Assembly: GCA_003254925.1 (NCBI GenBank)
Contig: QANZ01021572.1
Coordinates: 64,002-128,001, forward strand
Source of the DNA: Chamaecrista fasciculata
Taxonomy: Eukaryota > Streptophyta > Magnoliopsida > Fabales > Fabaceae
DNA: 64,000 bases
Reading direction: 5' to 3'
This document shows, one piece after another, positions 1 to 11,256 of the stretch; within the stretch, counting starts at the first letter, position 1; the number at the start of each line of letters is the position of its first letter. The translations under genes were made by a program, and so were the position numbers. The notes beneath the pieces are model-generated. The model had not been told where the DNA came from, made no database searches, and saw only the letters and a list, made by a program, of their open reading frames with translations.

Positions 1-563
1 TAGGTAATCCCTAGCGTTATTTTATTTGTATTGTTGGCTCTAGTGAGCTCTTGATGAATGCTCTTTGAGGCAATTAACCTATTTATGTGGCGGAGATGGT
101 TCTCTGTATGTTTGCTATGTGCTGGATTAGATTGGTTTTATTGAGTTGTGAGAGGATGTATGTTTGCTATGTGCTGGATTAGATTGGTTTTATTGAGTTG
201 TGAGAGGAGGCTGAATGCTGGGGGATTTGTGGTTAAAGTGGGATATTGGAAGAATCCTACTGAGAATTTTTCAATTCTCACTCCTATCATCACAGTTTGC
301 AGGTTTGCAGGTGTGGCTGACTTGCAGGATTAGGAGGGTTGCTCTCCGAACGGTATTGCTTCTGTATCTTTAGTTTTAGATACCTGATACTTTGTAATTT
401 ATTGGCTAATACACTGACACATAACTTGGAGGTGAAACCTCTTGTATTTATTTAGTAACTTGATGTCAGTTGTATAAACTAGTGATTAGTGATTCCCAGT
501 GTTGGATTTTATATGATGAAATGATTCTTAAAAAAAAATTATTCTAAAATCTGGGATGTCACA
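1..563 (+). mobile_element. Ty3/gypsy-type LTR, 3' part
   Basis: This stretch ends in gggatgtcaca at 563, the usual end of the LTR family that recurs on both strands in this window. The other plus-strand copy ends in aggatgttaca at 3562. Both share a block around 'cctactgagaa' followed by 'attctcac', also seen in reverse complement near 14350-14390 and 17165-17200. The beginning of the LTR lies outside the window. It is non-coding; the 61-residue open frame at 148-333 is incidental. Confidence 0.6.
105..208. repeat. 52-bp tandem duplication inside LTR
   Basis: Two adjacent, essentially identical 52-bp units start at 105 and 157, each beginning tgtatgtttgctatgtgctg. They lie within the LTR and have no coding significance. 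Confidence 0.85.
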
Positions 564-2500
564 ATGCATAGCTCTGATTTCATCGCATTCAAACCAGAAG
601 CTAGAGAGATATGATTATATTGAGTAGTTACAGACTAATTGTGAAACTTATCAAGGATCAAAATAAAAACTTTGAGAAACATTCAGGATCAAAACGAAAG
701 ACAAACTATTAGGAACTAAAAAAGAATTTAGGGTAAATTTTAAAAGACTAAAATGAAATTTTGACCTTTTTTAAAAACTAGGGAAAATGGTTTTAATAAA
801 AAAAATAGACACATTTTACTTAAAAACATATTAAGCTTAGGCCCGAATAAAAATGAGCATCTTGTGTATATAATGTTATCATGCCTTTTCAATGTTAACC
901 TAAACCTTAATTATGTCAAATTTTAACAAAAAGGATATTGAACATTTTATTTGGTCAATTGATACTTGGAAAATTTAGGGGCATAGTGGACATTAATCAA
1001 AAGTTGGAGAATCAAAAAAAATAAATTTATCATCTTTCCCCACTCTTGTATTCAAAATGAAAGCTCTATTTTTTTCAGAAAAAAAATGAGAAGGAAAGCT
1101 TCGTCATAAAATTCCTAAAATCATTTAAGATTTTATTAGTTTTGAATATCTTTAATTGCAAGATAATTTATTTCAAGATAACCCATCAAATGAGGCATCA
1201 CCAAGAATCGAACTCAAGCCATGCAATTGTAATGGGCAAAAGGTGACCAAGTGAGTCAAACCTCATTGGCATCTATTATATATTTTTGATATGTCAAGAA
1301 ACAACCACTCAAATTGTTTGACGCATAATCTTTTAATTGTGTATTGTTTCTTCTTGTGTGCATTTACGACATTGAGGTTTTTCTCCATAAAAAATTAACA
1401 GCACATATCACACGTTATACACATGAGTGAATAAAAAATGAAATTTCTCAATTTTCAGTCAATTTTACCTTGTGAACCATAATTCCCAAATTTCTTTGTG
1501 TGCTATGTTAAAGAGTAATACAAGTGTTTAGATGTATAATTGGGTAGTGATATGATTGAAAGCATGATGTGAAATCTGTTTGGGTCCTTATCTACTTGCA
1601 TATCTATTATCTGAAATGACGCTCCATAACATATAGATGAATGGAATTGGATGGAAAATGTGTATGTGATAAGTAATTAAGAGTATGATATTTAAACTAG
1701 ATAATGAAATAAAGCAGTTGCCCATACTTGTGATTGACTAATATAGAAAGTGTGCTAATTAATAATAAGGAAATGATAAACTTGTTAGTTAATTAGACTA
1801 GTTTAATACTTGTGTTCAAAAGAATGACGTAGTTGTAAATATTAGTTGGAAGATTATGTCTTAACTTGAGAATTTACATTTTACCATTAATCAATTGAAT
1901 ATTATCGTACATAGCCTGCTATTGCACCTCTATTGATTCATGACTGGTGTAGTTGATGCTTATAGGTGTTATTGAGGAGTTTGATGAAACTTTTCAATAA
2001 GTATTGTAGCCTACCACTGAATTTTAGTCTCTGTTGTCATGATTTCTGGTTGTGCCTATATTTCTTGAATCCATGGAATTAGCCTCTCAGATTTTGTGTT
2101 GGTGTTGGTTGTTTTATTAACCAAGTGCTTTTGTATGTAATGAGAATCAATTCAAATATGCCTGCCAATTAGAGTGTTTGAATGAATAAAATATAAAGCT
2201 TTCCTTCTTTTGTAATGCTCACTTAAGTCTCATAGTTCAAATGGTTGTTATGTATTTAATTTTGTCTCAGGCGCTCTTTGAAAAATGTTCCACATGCTCT
2301 ATGTTTTTCCTTGGTGGTTAGACTATGTGTGACGATTTGTGGTTGCTTAAAGGTTTAAGGTAATTTGAGATGTGTTTAGTCATTGTACCTTATAATTTAT
2401 AATTATGTTTAGATATGACCTTAATTTTCTTCCCACGTAACTTATATATATATATGTATATCTATTGTCCTCAATGCATGTCCTGCTTCAGGGATATCTA
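564..2500. other. Repeat-derived intergenic stretch, no gene seen
   Basis: No coding region is recognisable. The first part carries a fragment of the dispersed repeat containing gctctgatttcatcgcatt. Positions about 890-1520 are a diverged homologue of about 29300-30020, sharing 'aatttaggggcata', 'gagaaggaaagcttc' and 'tgagtgaataaaaa', so the same ancestral locus flanks the repeat block on both sides. At about 1195-1225 a tRNA-like B-box complement (agaatcgaactcaag) suggests a degraded SINE or tRNA-derived fragment. From 1520 to 2500 I see only AT-rich sequence. Confidence 0.5.
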
Positions 2501-2559
2501 TGCATGATTTAAACACCAATTCCTATACCCGACAATGTTATTTTACCAACTAAATGTTT

Positions 2560-3562
2560 AACCACCGTCAGCAGCAGCACCACCGTCATCGCCGCCGTCG
2601 CCAAGCTTTTCCAACGTGGTTCGTCTTCTCCGGCAAACTTTTCGACAAGCTACATGGCAAACTTTTCGGTGAGCTACTCTGACGACTCTGACTAGAATGT
2701 GATGTATTGTGATTTGTCATGACTCCTTGAGGGTTGAGGCCCTCCTCGTTTATTTGCGATAAGTACTCTGGTAATGGCTATGGTGGATTCCATAATTGGC
2801 CTAAGTGTGGATTCCTTAGGTAACAGACTGATTGGTATGTGTGCACACCGCGAGACGTCCTTGAAGCCTAGGGCTAAATGACCATTGTTGAATGATCATG
2901 ACATGTTAGATTGTTGGTTATACTTTGAGGAATCACGGTTGTGGGTGACATACGATCACAGCCAATTGTATGGTATTATTGTTAATTTTGATAGTTTGGG
3001 TTGCTGGTTATACCTTGAGGTATCACAGTTGTCGGTGACACGCGGCCACGACTAGCTGTATGGTATTATTGTTAATTTTTTTAGTTTGGGTTGTTGGTTA
3101 TACCTTGAGGTTTCACGATGGCTGGTAACACGCGGTCACGACCAGCTAATATGTTAAAATTTAGAAAAGATAATCTCATTGGATACTTGTGTTATTTATC
3201 ATATTTCATGTTGCTTGGGGTAAACATGGTTTCAAGTTTGGTTTTGTTGAGGATGTGGTTAAAGTAGAATGATTATAACCCTACTGAGAAGATTATTCTC
3301 ACCCAACAAAACATTACAGTCTTTGTTGTGAAGGATTTTCACTGGGGCGTTCGAGATGGAAGCTTCTCTGTGTATTTTGTCTGTAATTGTTCTAAGTTGG
3401 AGTATTGTATTGGGTCTTGCGTGGCTATTTTGGACGCGGAGCCTCTTGTATGATTGTTTAAGTCAGTCTTTATTGTCAATTTGTATTAAAATGGCCCATG
3501 TATATCTGAAGATTTTATTTTGTAATATAAGTTAGGTCCTTAAACTGATTAAGGATGTTACA
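2560..3562 (+). mobile_element. Ty3/gypsy-type LTR copy (plus strand)
   Basis: This copy belongs to the same LTR family as 1-563 and, reversed, 14101-16518. A stretch around 2815-2880 ('attccttaggtaacagactg', then 'cgagacgtccttg') is the reverse complement of 14768-14840 and 18553-18615. It ends aggatgttaca at 3562 and abuts 'ttcatagttgaaa', which belongs to the dispersed repeat it interrupts. The start is not clear. No internal retrotransposon coding region accompanies it, so it is probably a solo or partial LTR. Confidence 0.55.
2911..3175. repeat. 90-bp tandem repeat, three units, in LTR
   Basis: Three degenerate units of about 90 bp are anchored by 'tggttata' at 2915, 3005 and 3095. Each continues with a 'ttgagg...tcacg' segment and a variant of ggtcacgaccagct. 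They form an internal minisatellite of the LTR. Confidence 0.75.
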
Positions 3563-3780
3563 TTCATAGTTGAAAAGACAAAGATATATGATGGACTTCA
3601 TTAAACAAGCAACTTGCTTTCAAACTCAATTTTCATGTTCAATTTGACATTTTTTGTCAACGGTCCCAACTAAAAAAAAATCTCTAAAGAGTAATGGGTA
3701 GCTCTGATTTCATCGTATTGACATTAACAGTTCAAATCAATTGAACTCTTCCCCTCAGACCCAGATCATTCATGGTAAAG
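3563..3780. repeat. Dispersed repeat X (copy)
   Basis: This sequence runs from 'ttcatagttgaaaagac' through 'attaaacaagcaacttg' to 'gctctgatttcatcg' and 'tcagacccagatcattcat'. It recurs nearly intact at about 11370-11590 and 21040-21255, and partly at 29250-29310. More distant relatives fill 61000-61340, 62460-62710 and 63560-64000. No open frame is conserved. It forms one end of the chimeric unit described in the findings. Confidence 0.7.
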
Positions 3781-3884
3781 TATTGCAACAATCTTTTATA
3801 ATATGTTACATAGCTATAACAAGACATATGTATAAGTAGATAGTATAAATATGACCATGTTAATCACAGAAAGGAAAAACCTAA

Positions 3885-4068
3885 ATAGACCTATCAAGAC
3901 TTTCTACAAAAAAGTAGAGAGCAATGTTTTCTTCCGTGACATGATTATCCACAAATTGTGATGGCAACATCATCATGCGAGGTAGTTCGACCAGCGTAAT
4001 CATCTAAGGAAGCTTGTCCACCACTTCAAGAACTTTATTTGATGCACAACTTGGTTATTCCCCAGAAC
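3885..4068 (-). pseudogene. AIPP2/PHD-partner-type domain fragment (copy 1)
   Basis: Read on the minus strand, this decodes to a broken match to the domain found in plant AIPP2-like PHD-finger proteins. The core ENIALYFF, preceded by a Pro-Ser-Gln-Phe segment, is present, but at least one stop interrupts the upstream part. Better-preserved copies lie at 21369-21549 and 11703-11895. It is an exon-sized fragment, not a gene. The family assignment is from memory of the motif and needs a profile search. Confidence 0.55.
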
Positions 4069-4534
4069 AATAATTTGCAAGTCCGTGGTAGCTGAGAATC
4101 AAAAATTGTCCTCTACAAGAACCATTTGACACTTCTAAAATGTGAGAAATATCAAAATGGTAAATGATTTTATGTAAAATGAATAAAAAAGAAGAAGGCC
4201 ATAATAGATAGGAGAAAATGAGAGAAGAGGAGTAATACAGTCATACGTAATTAGCCCTTGGAATGACATAGTTCTAAGAAAGAATTTCTGATTCATATGG
4301 GATCAAGTTTTTCCTAGAATCTTCTTTTCTCTCTTCTTGTGATCATCATGAGCTTCATTTCTCACAATCTTTCTTAAGTAACTACCACACACTTCCCAAT
4401 TCATTTAATTTGTTTTTTTCATGTCATTCAATGGTCTTTAAGTTAAATTATTTTCCCATTACTTTAACTTGCGCACTATAAGAATAGAGAATGAAAATTT
4501 GATAGATAGATAGATACCTTTGGTATACCATTGA

Positions 4535-4648
4535 TTTGATAGACGAAGAACTAAGCAAAAAGCTTTTTCCTTGGAGCATCTTGAACCTCTTGATCTTCTT
4601 CATCCCTATAGGCTTTATGAAACTCCATGACCTCTCTAATAAATACAT
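4535..4648 (-). pseudogene. Lys-rich exon fragment (ERSWSFIKP), copy 1
   Basis: On the minus strand a short coding-like segment reads LERSWSFIKP, then a Lys-rich stretch and KMLQGKSF. The same segment recurs at about 6755-6840, 9990-10115, 13690-13800 and 21980-22112 with few amino-acid changes, always between the AIPP2-like and bromodomain pieces or their remnants. I do not recognise its parent gene. The repeated conservation reflects copying of the unit and is not evidence of expression. Confidence 0.5.
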
Positions 4649-4739
4649 AAAAGCTAACTTGTTATATCATAAGCATAATACACACATATATAAGTGAATA
4701 AATTTAGGATGAAGCTATTGAACTACGACATATAAAACA

Positions 4740-4945
4740 TCAACATCAGCCAATAACTACGGCAACTTTATTAGATAACGAGATTGTTAAACAACTACGA
4801 CAACTTTATTAAATAACAATATCAAAAAAAAATTATGAAAACTTTGTTAAATAACGACATCGTTAAACAACTACGACAACTTTATTAAATAACGACATCA
4901 GTAAACAACTACGATAACTTCATTAAACAACGAAATTAGCCTATT
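4740..4945. repeat. 38-bp minisatellite (copy 1)
   Basis: Degenerate tandem units contain 'aaacaactacgacaacttta' followed by 'ttaaataacgacatc'. In the best-preserved stretch, units start at 4865 and 4903, a period of 38 bp. Equivalent arrays occur at about 6945-7075, 10130-10245, 13870-14045 and 22190-22400. The array is a constant internal part of the chimeric unit. Confidence 0.75.
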
Positions 4946-5164
4946 TGATTGTACTATTTTTAATACTATATCGTTGTTATACCACAAAATTTATTAATTA
5001 TTATCACTATGAGCTTTAATTATAGTTTTAAATTCTTAATCAAATTTGTTATATATATATATATATCAATATATTTAATTTGAACGGTCTAGTTAGTGAC
5101 ATACAGTTAGGACATTCATTTAGGACCAAAATGGCCATTTGACCCAATCTTAATGATAAATGAC

Positions 5165-5945
5165 ATATTGTTATGAAGGTACCAGTAGGGAGAAGGTGCT
5201 TGAAGCATGCCAACTTTCTAGGTCTGCCAAGATTCCTTCCTCCGATTTTGAGCTTGCAAATTTTAACTAACGAGTCAAACCTTGCTGAGTCAATTTCTAG
5301 CCCACTAAACATCGATGTTGCAACTTCACGTATTCCTTTACCCTGCAATATGACATATATATATACACACACATGTTGAACAAAAGCAATTAATTATTAG
5401 GTGTTAATTTGTGTTTGCAGATAATTGAAGTATTACACTTTGAGCATTTGGTCATATATACCACTTGGTAATGGAATGAAGTGGAGGCATGAACACTCAT
5501 AACGTTGGAGCATATTAGATACACGTCTCGCTGCATATTATATATATACATCATTCAGAATAACATGGAAAAAAATATAGTACAGTGTATATTTACTATA
5601 GTATAGTTTTGTTATGATGACTTAATAACATTAGGAGAATATAATTAATTATGACCTTAAGTAGTTCCATGTCAGTAAACATGTTGTTGTGAACTTTGGC
5701 TCTCATAGTGGCGAAATCCATAGGCTGCTTCACTATTCTATAGTAACCCTGCTCATGTATTTCAAACCAAACCAATAATACTATATACATATATACTTCT
5801 AACATACACATTATTGCTCAATGCCAACAAACAAACAATTAAAATAAATAAGGCAATTATATGTGGTAACCAAAAAGAAGAAACTCACTTCACGATGAGG
5901 ATTAACTGGCTCAGCAAATAGCCCAAATGTGTCTCTCCGCTCTAG
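5165..5945 (-). pseudogene. Bromodomain gene fragment with introns (copy 1)
   Basis: Four exon-like pieces lie in order on the minus strand. Exon A (about 5945-5889) reads DTFGLFAEPVNPH and ends at a gtgagt donor. Exon B (5748-5656, 31 codons) reads YYRIVKQPMDFATMRAK, the ZA-loop PMDF region of a bromodomain. Exon C (5530-5465, 22 codons) reads DVYLICSNAM, the helix carrying the conserved Asn. Exon D (from 5342) reads MFSGLEIDSARFDSL, then GRPRK. Intron borders keep AG/GT signals (tgcag before C and D, gt after A, B and C). The arrangement matches plant single-bromodomain proteins, but no upstream or downstream exons are present, so this is a captured genomic fragment. Other copies lie at 7997-8350 (B and C only) and 22630-23405. 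Confidence 0.75.
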
Positions 5946-6640
5946 ATCTTGAAGCACAAAACTTACAAAAGTTTCAAATATCCAAATGCAAAAATATCAG
6001 AATACCATTAAAACACAGTCTGAACAAAAAGTGAAAGTGTATTTGTTAATTTTATTAAAGCAAAATAAGAACATGTGCAAAATAAAACACAAAAAAAACT
6101 CACATTAATAATCATCAACAACAACCAGAGATCAAAGGGAATTAGTGAACAATTTCGTCTACGACACAAAAAGAAAAACTCATACTGCAGCCAACAAAAT
6201 AATACACCCAACAACTTTGACGATGGGTGGTGTTCAGGTTCCACGGTGGCGTTGAGAGCAGCGACGTGAACAGAAATGTTCGACTTCGACGATGGGTGTT
6301 GTTCAGCTTTGATGATGGTAGCGTTTGGCTTCGACAATGGTGGTGTTCGGTTTTGACGGTGGTGTTTGGCTTCGACGGTGGCGTTGAAACTTGAGAGTAG
6401 CGGCGAAAAGAGTGAAGAGACAAGAGAAATAAAAAATGGAGAGGGATGTGGCTAATAGAGTGAGTGAGTGGCGGCTAGGGTAAGAAGAAGAAGGATTGAA
6501 TGGCTAATTGATGAGGGTTTGCAGTTGGTGATCTAATGGTACAAATTAAATTTATCGAAAGGCTACAAATTAAAGTTATAAATTTAATCTAATGGCTGAC
6601 AATAATTTATTTATGTAATAAAAAATTAAAGTTATCCCAA
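5946..6640. other. Non-coding part of repeat unit with degenerate short repeats
   Basis: No gene is seen. Between about 6215 and 6400 a GC-richer patch has irregular short repeats built on ttcgacgatgg and ggtggtgttcgg. This yields spurious open frames on both strands. The segment from 6510 ('tttgcagttggtgatctaat') recurs at 9798-9905, marking a shared junction between unit copies. Confidence 0.5.
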
Positions 6641-7110
6641 GTTGGATGGTCTTTAAGTTCAATTATTTTCCCATTACTTCAATTTTCAAGAGGAATTTAA
6701 AATGAAACATTGATAAATACCTTTGGTATTCCATTGATTTGATGAAAGAAGAACTAGCACAAAGCTTTTTCCTTGGAGCATCTTCAACCTCTTGATCTTC
6801 ATCTTCCATATAGGTTTTATGAAACTCCATGGCCTCTCAAAAGACATAATTGCTAACTTGTTATATCATAAGCATAATACACACTTATATATAAGTGAAT
6901 AAATTTAGGATGAGACTGTTGAACTACGACATTATAAAACATCGACATCAGCTAATAACTACGACAACTTCATTAAATAACGAGATCGTTAAACAACTAC
7001 GACAATTTTATTAAATAACAACATCAGTAAACAACTTTGATGACTTTATTAAACAATGACATTAGCCTATTTAATTTTACTATTTTTAATACTGTACGAA
7101 TTTTTTGTTT
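6640..7110. repeat. Partial chimeric-unit copy 2 (Lys-rich exon plus minisatellite)
   Basis: This is homologous to 4430-4960 and 9920-10260. It holds the minus-strand Lys-rich exon fragment at about 6755-6840 followed by the 38-bp minisatellite, then 'ttttactatttttaatactg'. The AIPP2-like part is missing here. Confidence 0.65.
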
Positions 7111-7204
7111 TTGTTTTACTGCTTATAATTTAACAAACTCTTTCTTTGTCCAATTGGAATCGTAAGTAAAAAAAAGTCAAATAATACTCTTAATGTTGGT
7201 ATTA

Positions 7205-7986
7205 CCATAGATTGGAAACCCGGACCAGACTACCCGGTTCAGACCGGAACTCAATGAAACGGCAAGTAGTCCGATCCGATCCGATTCCGCCTCCTAAAAA
7301 CTAACCCATAGATATTCTAACCCTACCCCAAGAATGAGATGAAGATGAGAAAGAAGATAAAGGACAAGAATGAAAATTAGCCGAAATTACGGACTCACCT
7401 CTTGAATTTTCTCACTATACAATAATATTTTTCTCTCTCTAAAGTCGAATTTTTCTCTCTCTAGAAATCTAAATTTTCTCCTCTTTTTCCCTCTCCAAAA
7501 GTTCTCTTTTTCCTACAAACATGTAATCTATTTATAGCCTAAAAGGAGAATCAATAAGGACCAAAAATTAATGTTAATTGATACAAAATAATCTCCCAAA
7601 ATCAACTCAATCACCAATCTAAAATTGCTTATCAAACTTCGAAAATTTGATTGATTTAGGTCAAAAATCAGAGATTTCATATGATCAAAATTGATCCCAA
7701 AAATTTGCTTTTCCTTCCATGTACATGCTTCTCTTTAATTAATTCCATTTTTCCTTCTCCATTTTCCTCAACTTTTCTTTTTCATATTTTTTTAATTTTG
7801 ATTTTTTTTTATTATTTTTATTTATTTTGTTTATTTCTAGATGCAAATCTTGTTTTATTTTAGGCCTTTTCTTTTTGGAATTTTTACTTATTTAAAATTA
7901 AGACTTTGAAAACTCAAAATTTTTATTTTATTTCTAAATGCCCAGAAGGTTTATTTATTTTCAAAAATCGCCCAACACTTATTTAT
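7205..7986. mobile_element. Left end of the ccatag element, then LTR-like sequence to an N
   Basis: Positions 7205-7320 match the left terminus of the 0.9-kb inverted-repeat element (compare 10380 and 20005) and keep the same flank 'ttggtatta'. The match then breaks off into unrelated sequence with a reversed TATA-like ctatttatag at about 7527 and CT-rich runs, resembling an LTR promoter on the minus strand. It ends at a single N (7987), after which bromodomain sequence begins. The break may be biological or an assembly join. Confidence 0.4.
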
Positions 7987-7996
7987 NAATTATTAG

Positions 7997-8350
7997 GTGT
8001 TAATTTTTTCTTTTTTTAAAAATAATTGAAGTATTACACTTTGAGCATTTGGTCTTATATACCACTTGGTAATGGAATGAAGTGGAGGGATGAACACTCG
8101 TAGAGTTGGAGCATATTAGATACGCGTCTCGCTGCATATTATATATATATACATCATTCAGAATAACAAAGAAAAAAGTATAGTACAATGTTGTGTATAT
8201 ATTTACTATAGTATAGTTTTGTTATAATGACTTAATAACATTAAGAGAATATAATTAATTATGACCTTAAACACTTCCATGTCAGTATACATGTTGTGAA
8301 GTTTGGCTCTCATAGTGGCGAAATCCATAAGCTGCTTCACAATTCTATAG
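7997..8350 (-). pseudogene. Bromodomain gene fragment (copy 2, two exons)
   Basis: On the minus strand, exon B (about 8345-8255) reads RIVKQLMDFATMRAKLHN, with the conserved Pro of PMDF changed to Leu and one residue deleted relative to copy 1. Exon C (about 8132-8067) reads DAYLICSNS. Exon D is absent. The 5' side of exon B is cut off at 8350 by LTR sequence. Confidence 0.65.
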
Positions 8351-8351
8351 G

Positions 8352-9799
8352 CCTGCTGATCGCACCCGTTGCTAGGTGGCCAAAAATACCGAAAATAATG
8401 CACTACAGTGGTGCAATCCGAGTCGATCTTTCGAGGAACTTTTGTGCAAAGTTTAAATGCAAACGATACCAAATTATCACTAATCGGGTGAAGACAAGGG
8501 AAAGTTGTTCTTTGAATGTTTTTCTATGACCTAAAACAATAATTAAATAAAGCAATAATATTTTTGGGTTTTTTGACTAAAAGGACTAAAATTAAATTAA
8601 TAATAATAAATGAGTTAAACAACTATAGAGAGAAAGGCACCCGACGGAGCATATGGATCAAGCAATCATCACTATATAAAATTATGTTAGAGTTATCTCA
8701 CATTGATCATCCTAAGATAGTCACTAACCAAGCAACTTAGGTTGACAAACTTGTCATGAAAGCATCTCAAACAAGACAAATTCAGAACAAGACATGAAAA
8801 CCTCATTGAATTGATGAATAATTGATTAAGAGTCACAATCTCTATAACAAACACTATTGTCAGAGCTAATACATCAATAATTATAACCAAACTAGCATTC
8901 ACTCAAAGGGTTACAATCAAGATATATATGAAAGAATCAAGTTCAACTCTCAATCTAAAGAATAAAATAAGAATAACAATCAAGTTCTAATTCTAAACCA
9001 AGAAACATAAACAAGAAAGAATCCTAATCCGAATGTGAGAAAACCCCCTAGATGAAGCTCCTAGCTCATGCTTTAATCCATTGCTCCTCCGGGTTGAGGA
9101 GTTTAGCTACTCATGGTGCAGATAATCACAACATGTGCAAATCTTGACTGAACCGCCATAGCACCAAGAAAACTCCCAAGAAGATGAAGAATGGTGAAAG
9201 GTGTTGATGGGGAAGACGGAAGACGGCTCTCTAGGGTTGCTCACCACCGAAATATGACCTAGGGTTGAATAATATATCATTTTCGGATCATCCCCAAGTG
9301 AAACGGGTCAAATCCATCGAGAAACGGGCTTGGGCTTGCATAATTATCAACTATCGCGAACCCGCTGCGGGACCCGCCGCGGCTATGCACGAAGGCGGTT
9401 TCCGTTGCAAGATTTCCAGAGAGACCCACCGCGGCCTTGCCCGCGGCGGTTTCCACGACGGTTTTTCCTGCAACTTTGATTCTTCTCGGTTTGGTCCCTG
9501 ACTCGTCTCCAAGCATCCCTAAGCCTTCCTTGAAGTATTTCAACACTTTGGACTCCATTAAAACCTATCAAGAACATCGAGAAACTAAGTGAATTCTCAG
9601 GATAAAGAGGATCAATCAAATAATAAAGATTAAACCCGAGAAAACCACACAATTACTCACAAAATAGTCCAAATAATGTCAAACCTTAAGACATCATATT
9701 TCATCATAAAAGGACATAAAGGCATGCAAATGAATCCCAAATGAATATAAAATGCCCTAAAATGTCACTAAAATATATGATGAAATATGGTCAGATCAT
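8352..9799 (-). mobile_element. LTR (about 1.45 kb), reverse copy of the 12020-13378 family
   Basis: This is the reverse complement of the solo LTR family at 12020-13378. The right end reads 'atatggtcagatca' (complement of tgatctgaccatat), and near the left end 'gatctttcgaggaactttt' is the complement of sequence at about 13295-13315. It contains a GC-rich patch (9355-9480) with cccgctgcggg and cccgccgcgg. Flanking sequence on the left is bromodomain exon B and on the right is a part that normally lies about 770 bp away in copy 1. No target duplication is visible, so insertion or later recombination deleted the intervening DNA. Confidence 0.6.
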
Positions 9800-10260
9800 G
9801 CAGTTGGTGATCTAATGGTACAAATTCAATTTATCAAAAGGCTAAAAATTAAAGTTATAAATTTAATCTAATGGCTGACAATTATTTATTTATGTAATAG
9901 AAAATTAAAGTTATCTCTAGTTGGATGGTCTTTAAGTTAAATTACTTTCCCATTACTTTAATTTTCAAGAGGAATATAAAATGAAACATTGATAGATACC
10001 TTTGGTATTCCATTGATTTGATAAAAGAACTAGAACAAAGTTTTTTCCTTGAAGCATCTTCAACCTCTTGATCTTCTTCTTCCATATAGGCTTTATGAAA
10101 CTCCATGACCTCTCTTAAGACATAAAAGCTAAAATAACAACAACTTTATTAAATAACGCAATCATTAAACAACTACGACAACTTAATAAAATAACGACAT
10201 CAGTAAACGACTACGATTACTTTATTAAACAACGACATTAACCAATTTAATTTTACTATT
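9800..10260. repeat. Chimeric-unit copy 3, first part
   Basis: This is homologous to 6520-7090. It contains the Lys-rich exon fragment on the minus strand (about 9990-10115) and a shortened 38-bp minisatellite (about 10130-10245). Confidence 0.6.
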
Positions 10261-10379
10261 TTTAATACTATACATATTTTTTATTTTTGTTTTACTACTT
10301 ATAATTTAACAAACTCTTTCTTTGTCCAGTTGGAACTATAAGCAAACAAAGTCAAATAATACTCTTAGTGTTGGTATTA

Positions 10380-11250
10380 CCATAGACTGGAAACCTAGAC
10401 CAGACCAGTCGGTTCAGACTGGAACTCAGTGAACCAGCAAGTAGTCTGATCCAATTCCGCCTTATGGACAAAATTGCAAGTGACCTGACAAATATCTGGG
10501 TTGACTCGTCATGTTTGATAAGAACCGTTGAATCACAACTTGGTTGATCCTTTAAATGCTATTTCACCCATGCCTTAATTTTTTGTCCTCATAAGTTTTT
10601 CATACCTTTAAATGTTATTTCATCATCCAAAAAAAAAGAAATATATATATATATATAGATAGTTGGTTGGTTAAAAAAAGTCTATATACAAAATATGGTG
10701 AATGATTAATCAATTTTAATAGCTTTCCTAATTTCATATTCAACTTTACCCTATAAAGTAAGACTTAATTCACCAATTTCCAATTTTATTCTTCATGACT
10801 GCATGACTCATCACTTTCTATTATTTAATATTTTAATTAAAGAACCAAGAGATGAATAGGCAATAAGAGAGGCGGAATGAAAATGAAGAGGCGGCCAAAA
10901 AAAAGAGAAAGAGGCTACAGTGAGAGAGAGTTAGGGTAAGATTTGATGTTAGGTTTAGGTTAGGGTTAATTTGACTTATGATATTATTTTGTTGCACATT
11001 TAAAAAAATTCTTTGGCTCATGATACTTTTTTATTTTTCATTTAGAAATTTAATCAGTTGTTATACCACAAAATTTATTAACTATTATCATTATGATTTT
11101 TAATTATAGTTTTAAATTTGGTATATATATATCAATATATTTAATTTGAACGGTCCAGTTATTGACCCAGTGAACCAGTGGTTGAACCGATGACCCAACC
11201 ATTCGAGCCCATATTCGGGTGAATGACCGGTCCGAGTTTTAAAACTATGG
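10380..11250. mobile_element. Non-autonomous terminal-inverted-repeat element, 871 bp
   Basis: The left end reads ccatagactggaaacctaga and the right end is the imperfect complement, ttttaaaactatgg. The element is flanked by the direct repeat gtatta at 10374-10379 and 11251-11256. It holds no transposase frame. Inner parts carry further mirrored motifs (cggttcagactgg near the left; gaaccagtggttgaaccg near the right). A second full copy is at 20005-20910, a degraded copy at 28246-29133, and a left end only at 7205. The superfamily is uncertain. Confidence 0.65.
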
Positions 11251-11256
11251 GTATTA

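Noticed and set aside
4740..4945. CRISPR-like array
   Set aside because: Units are contiguous and degenerate without unique spacers, and the genome is a plant.
5596..5811. Bromodomain-like frame as a real small gene
   Set aside because: It matches one exon only and runs into intron sequence on both sides; the parts form a fragment of a larger gene.
5165..5945. Retro-processed copy of a bromodomain mRNA
   Set aside because: Introns and splice signals are retained between the exons, and no poly-A tail is seen.
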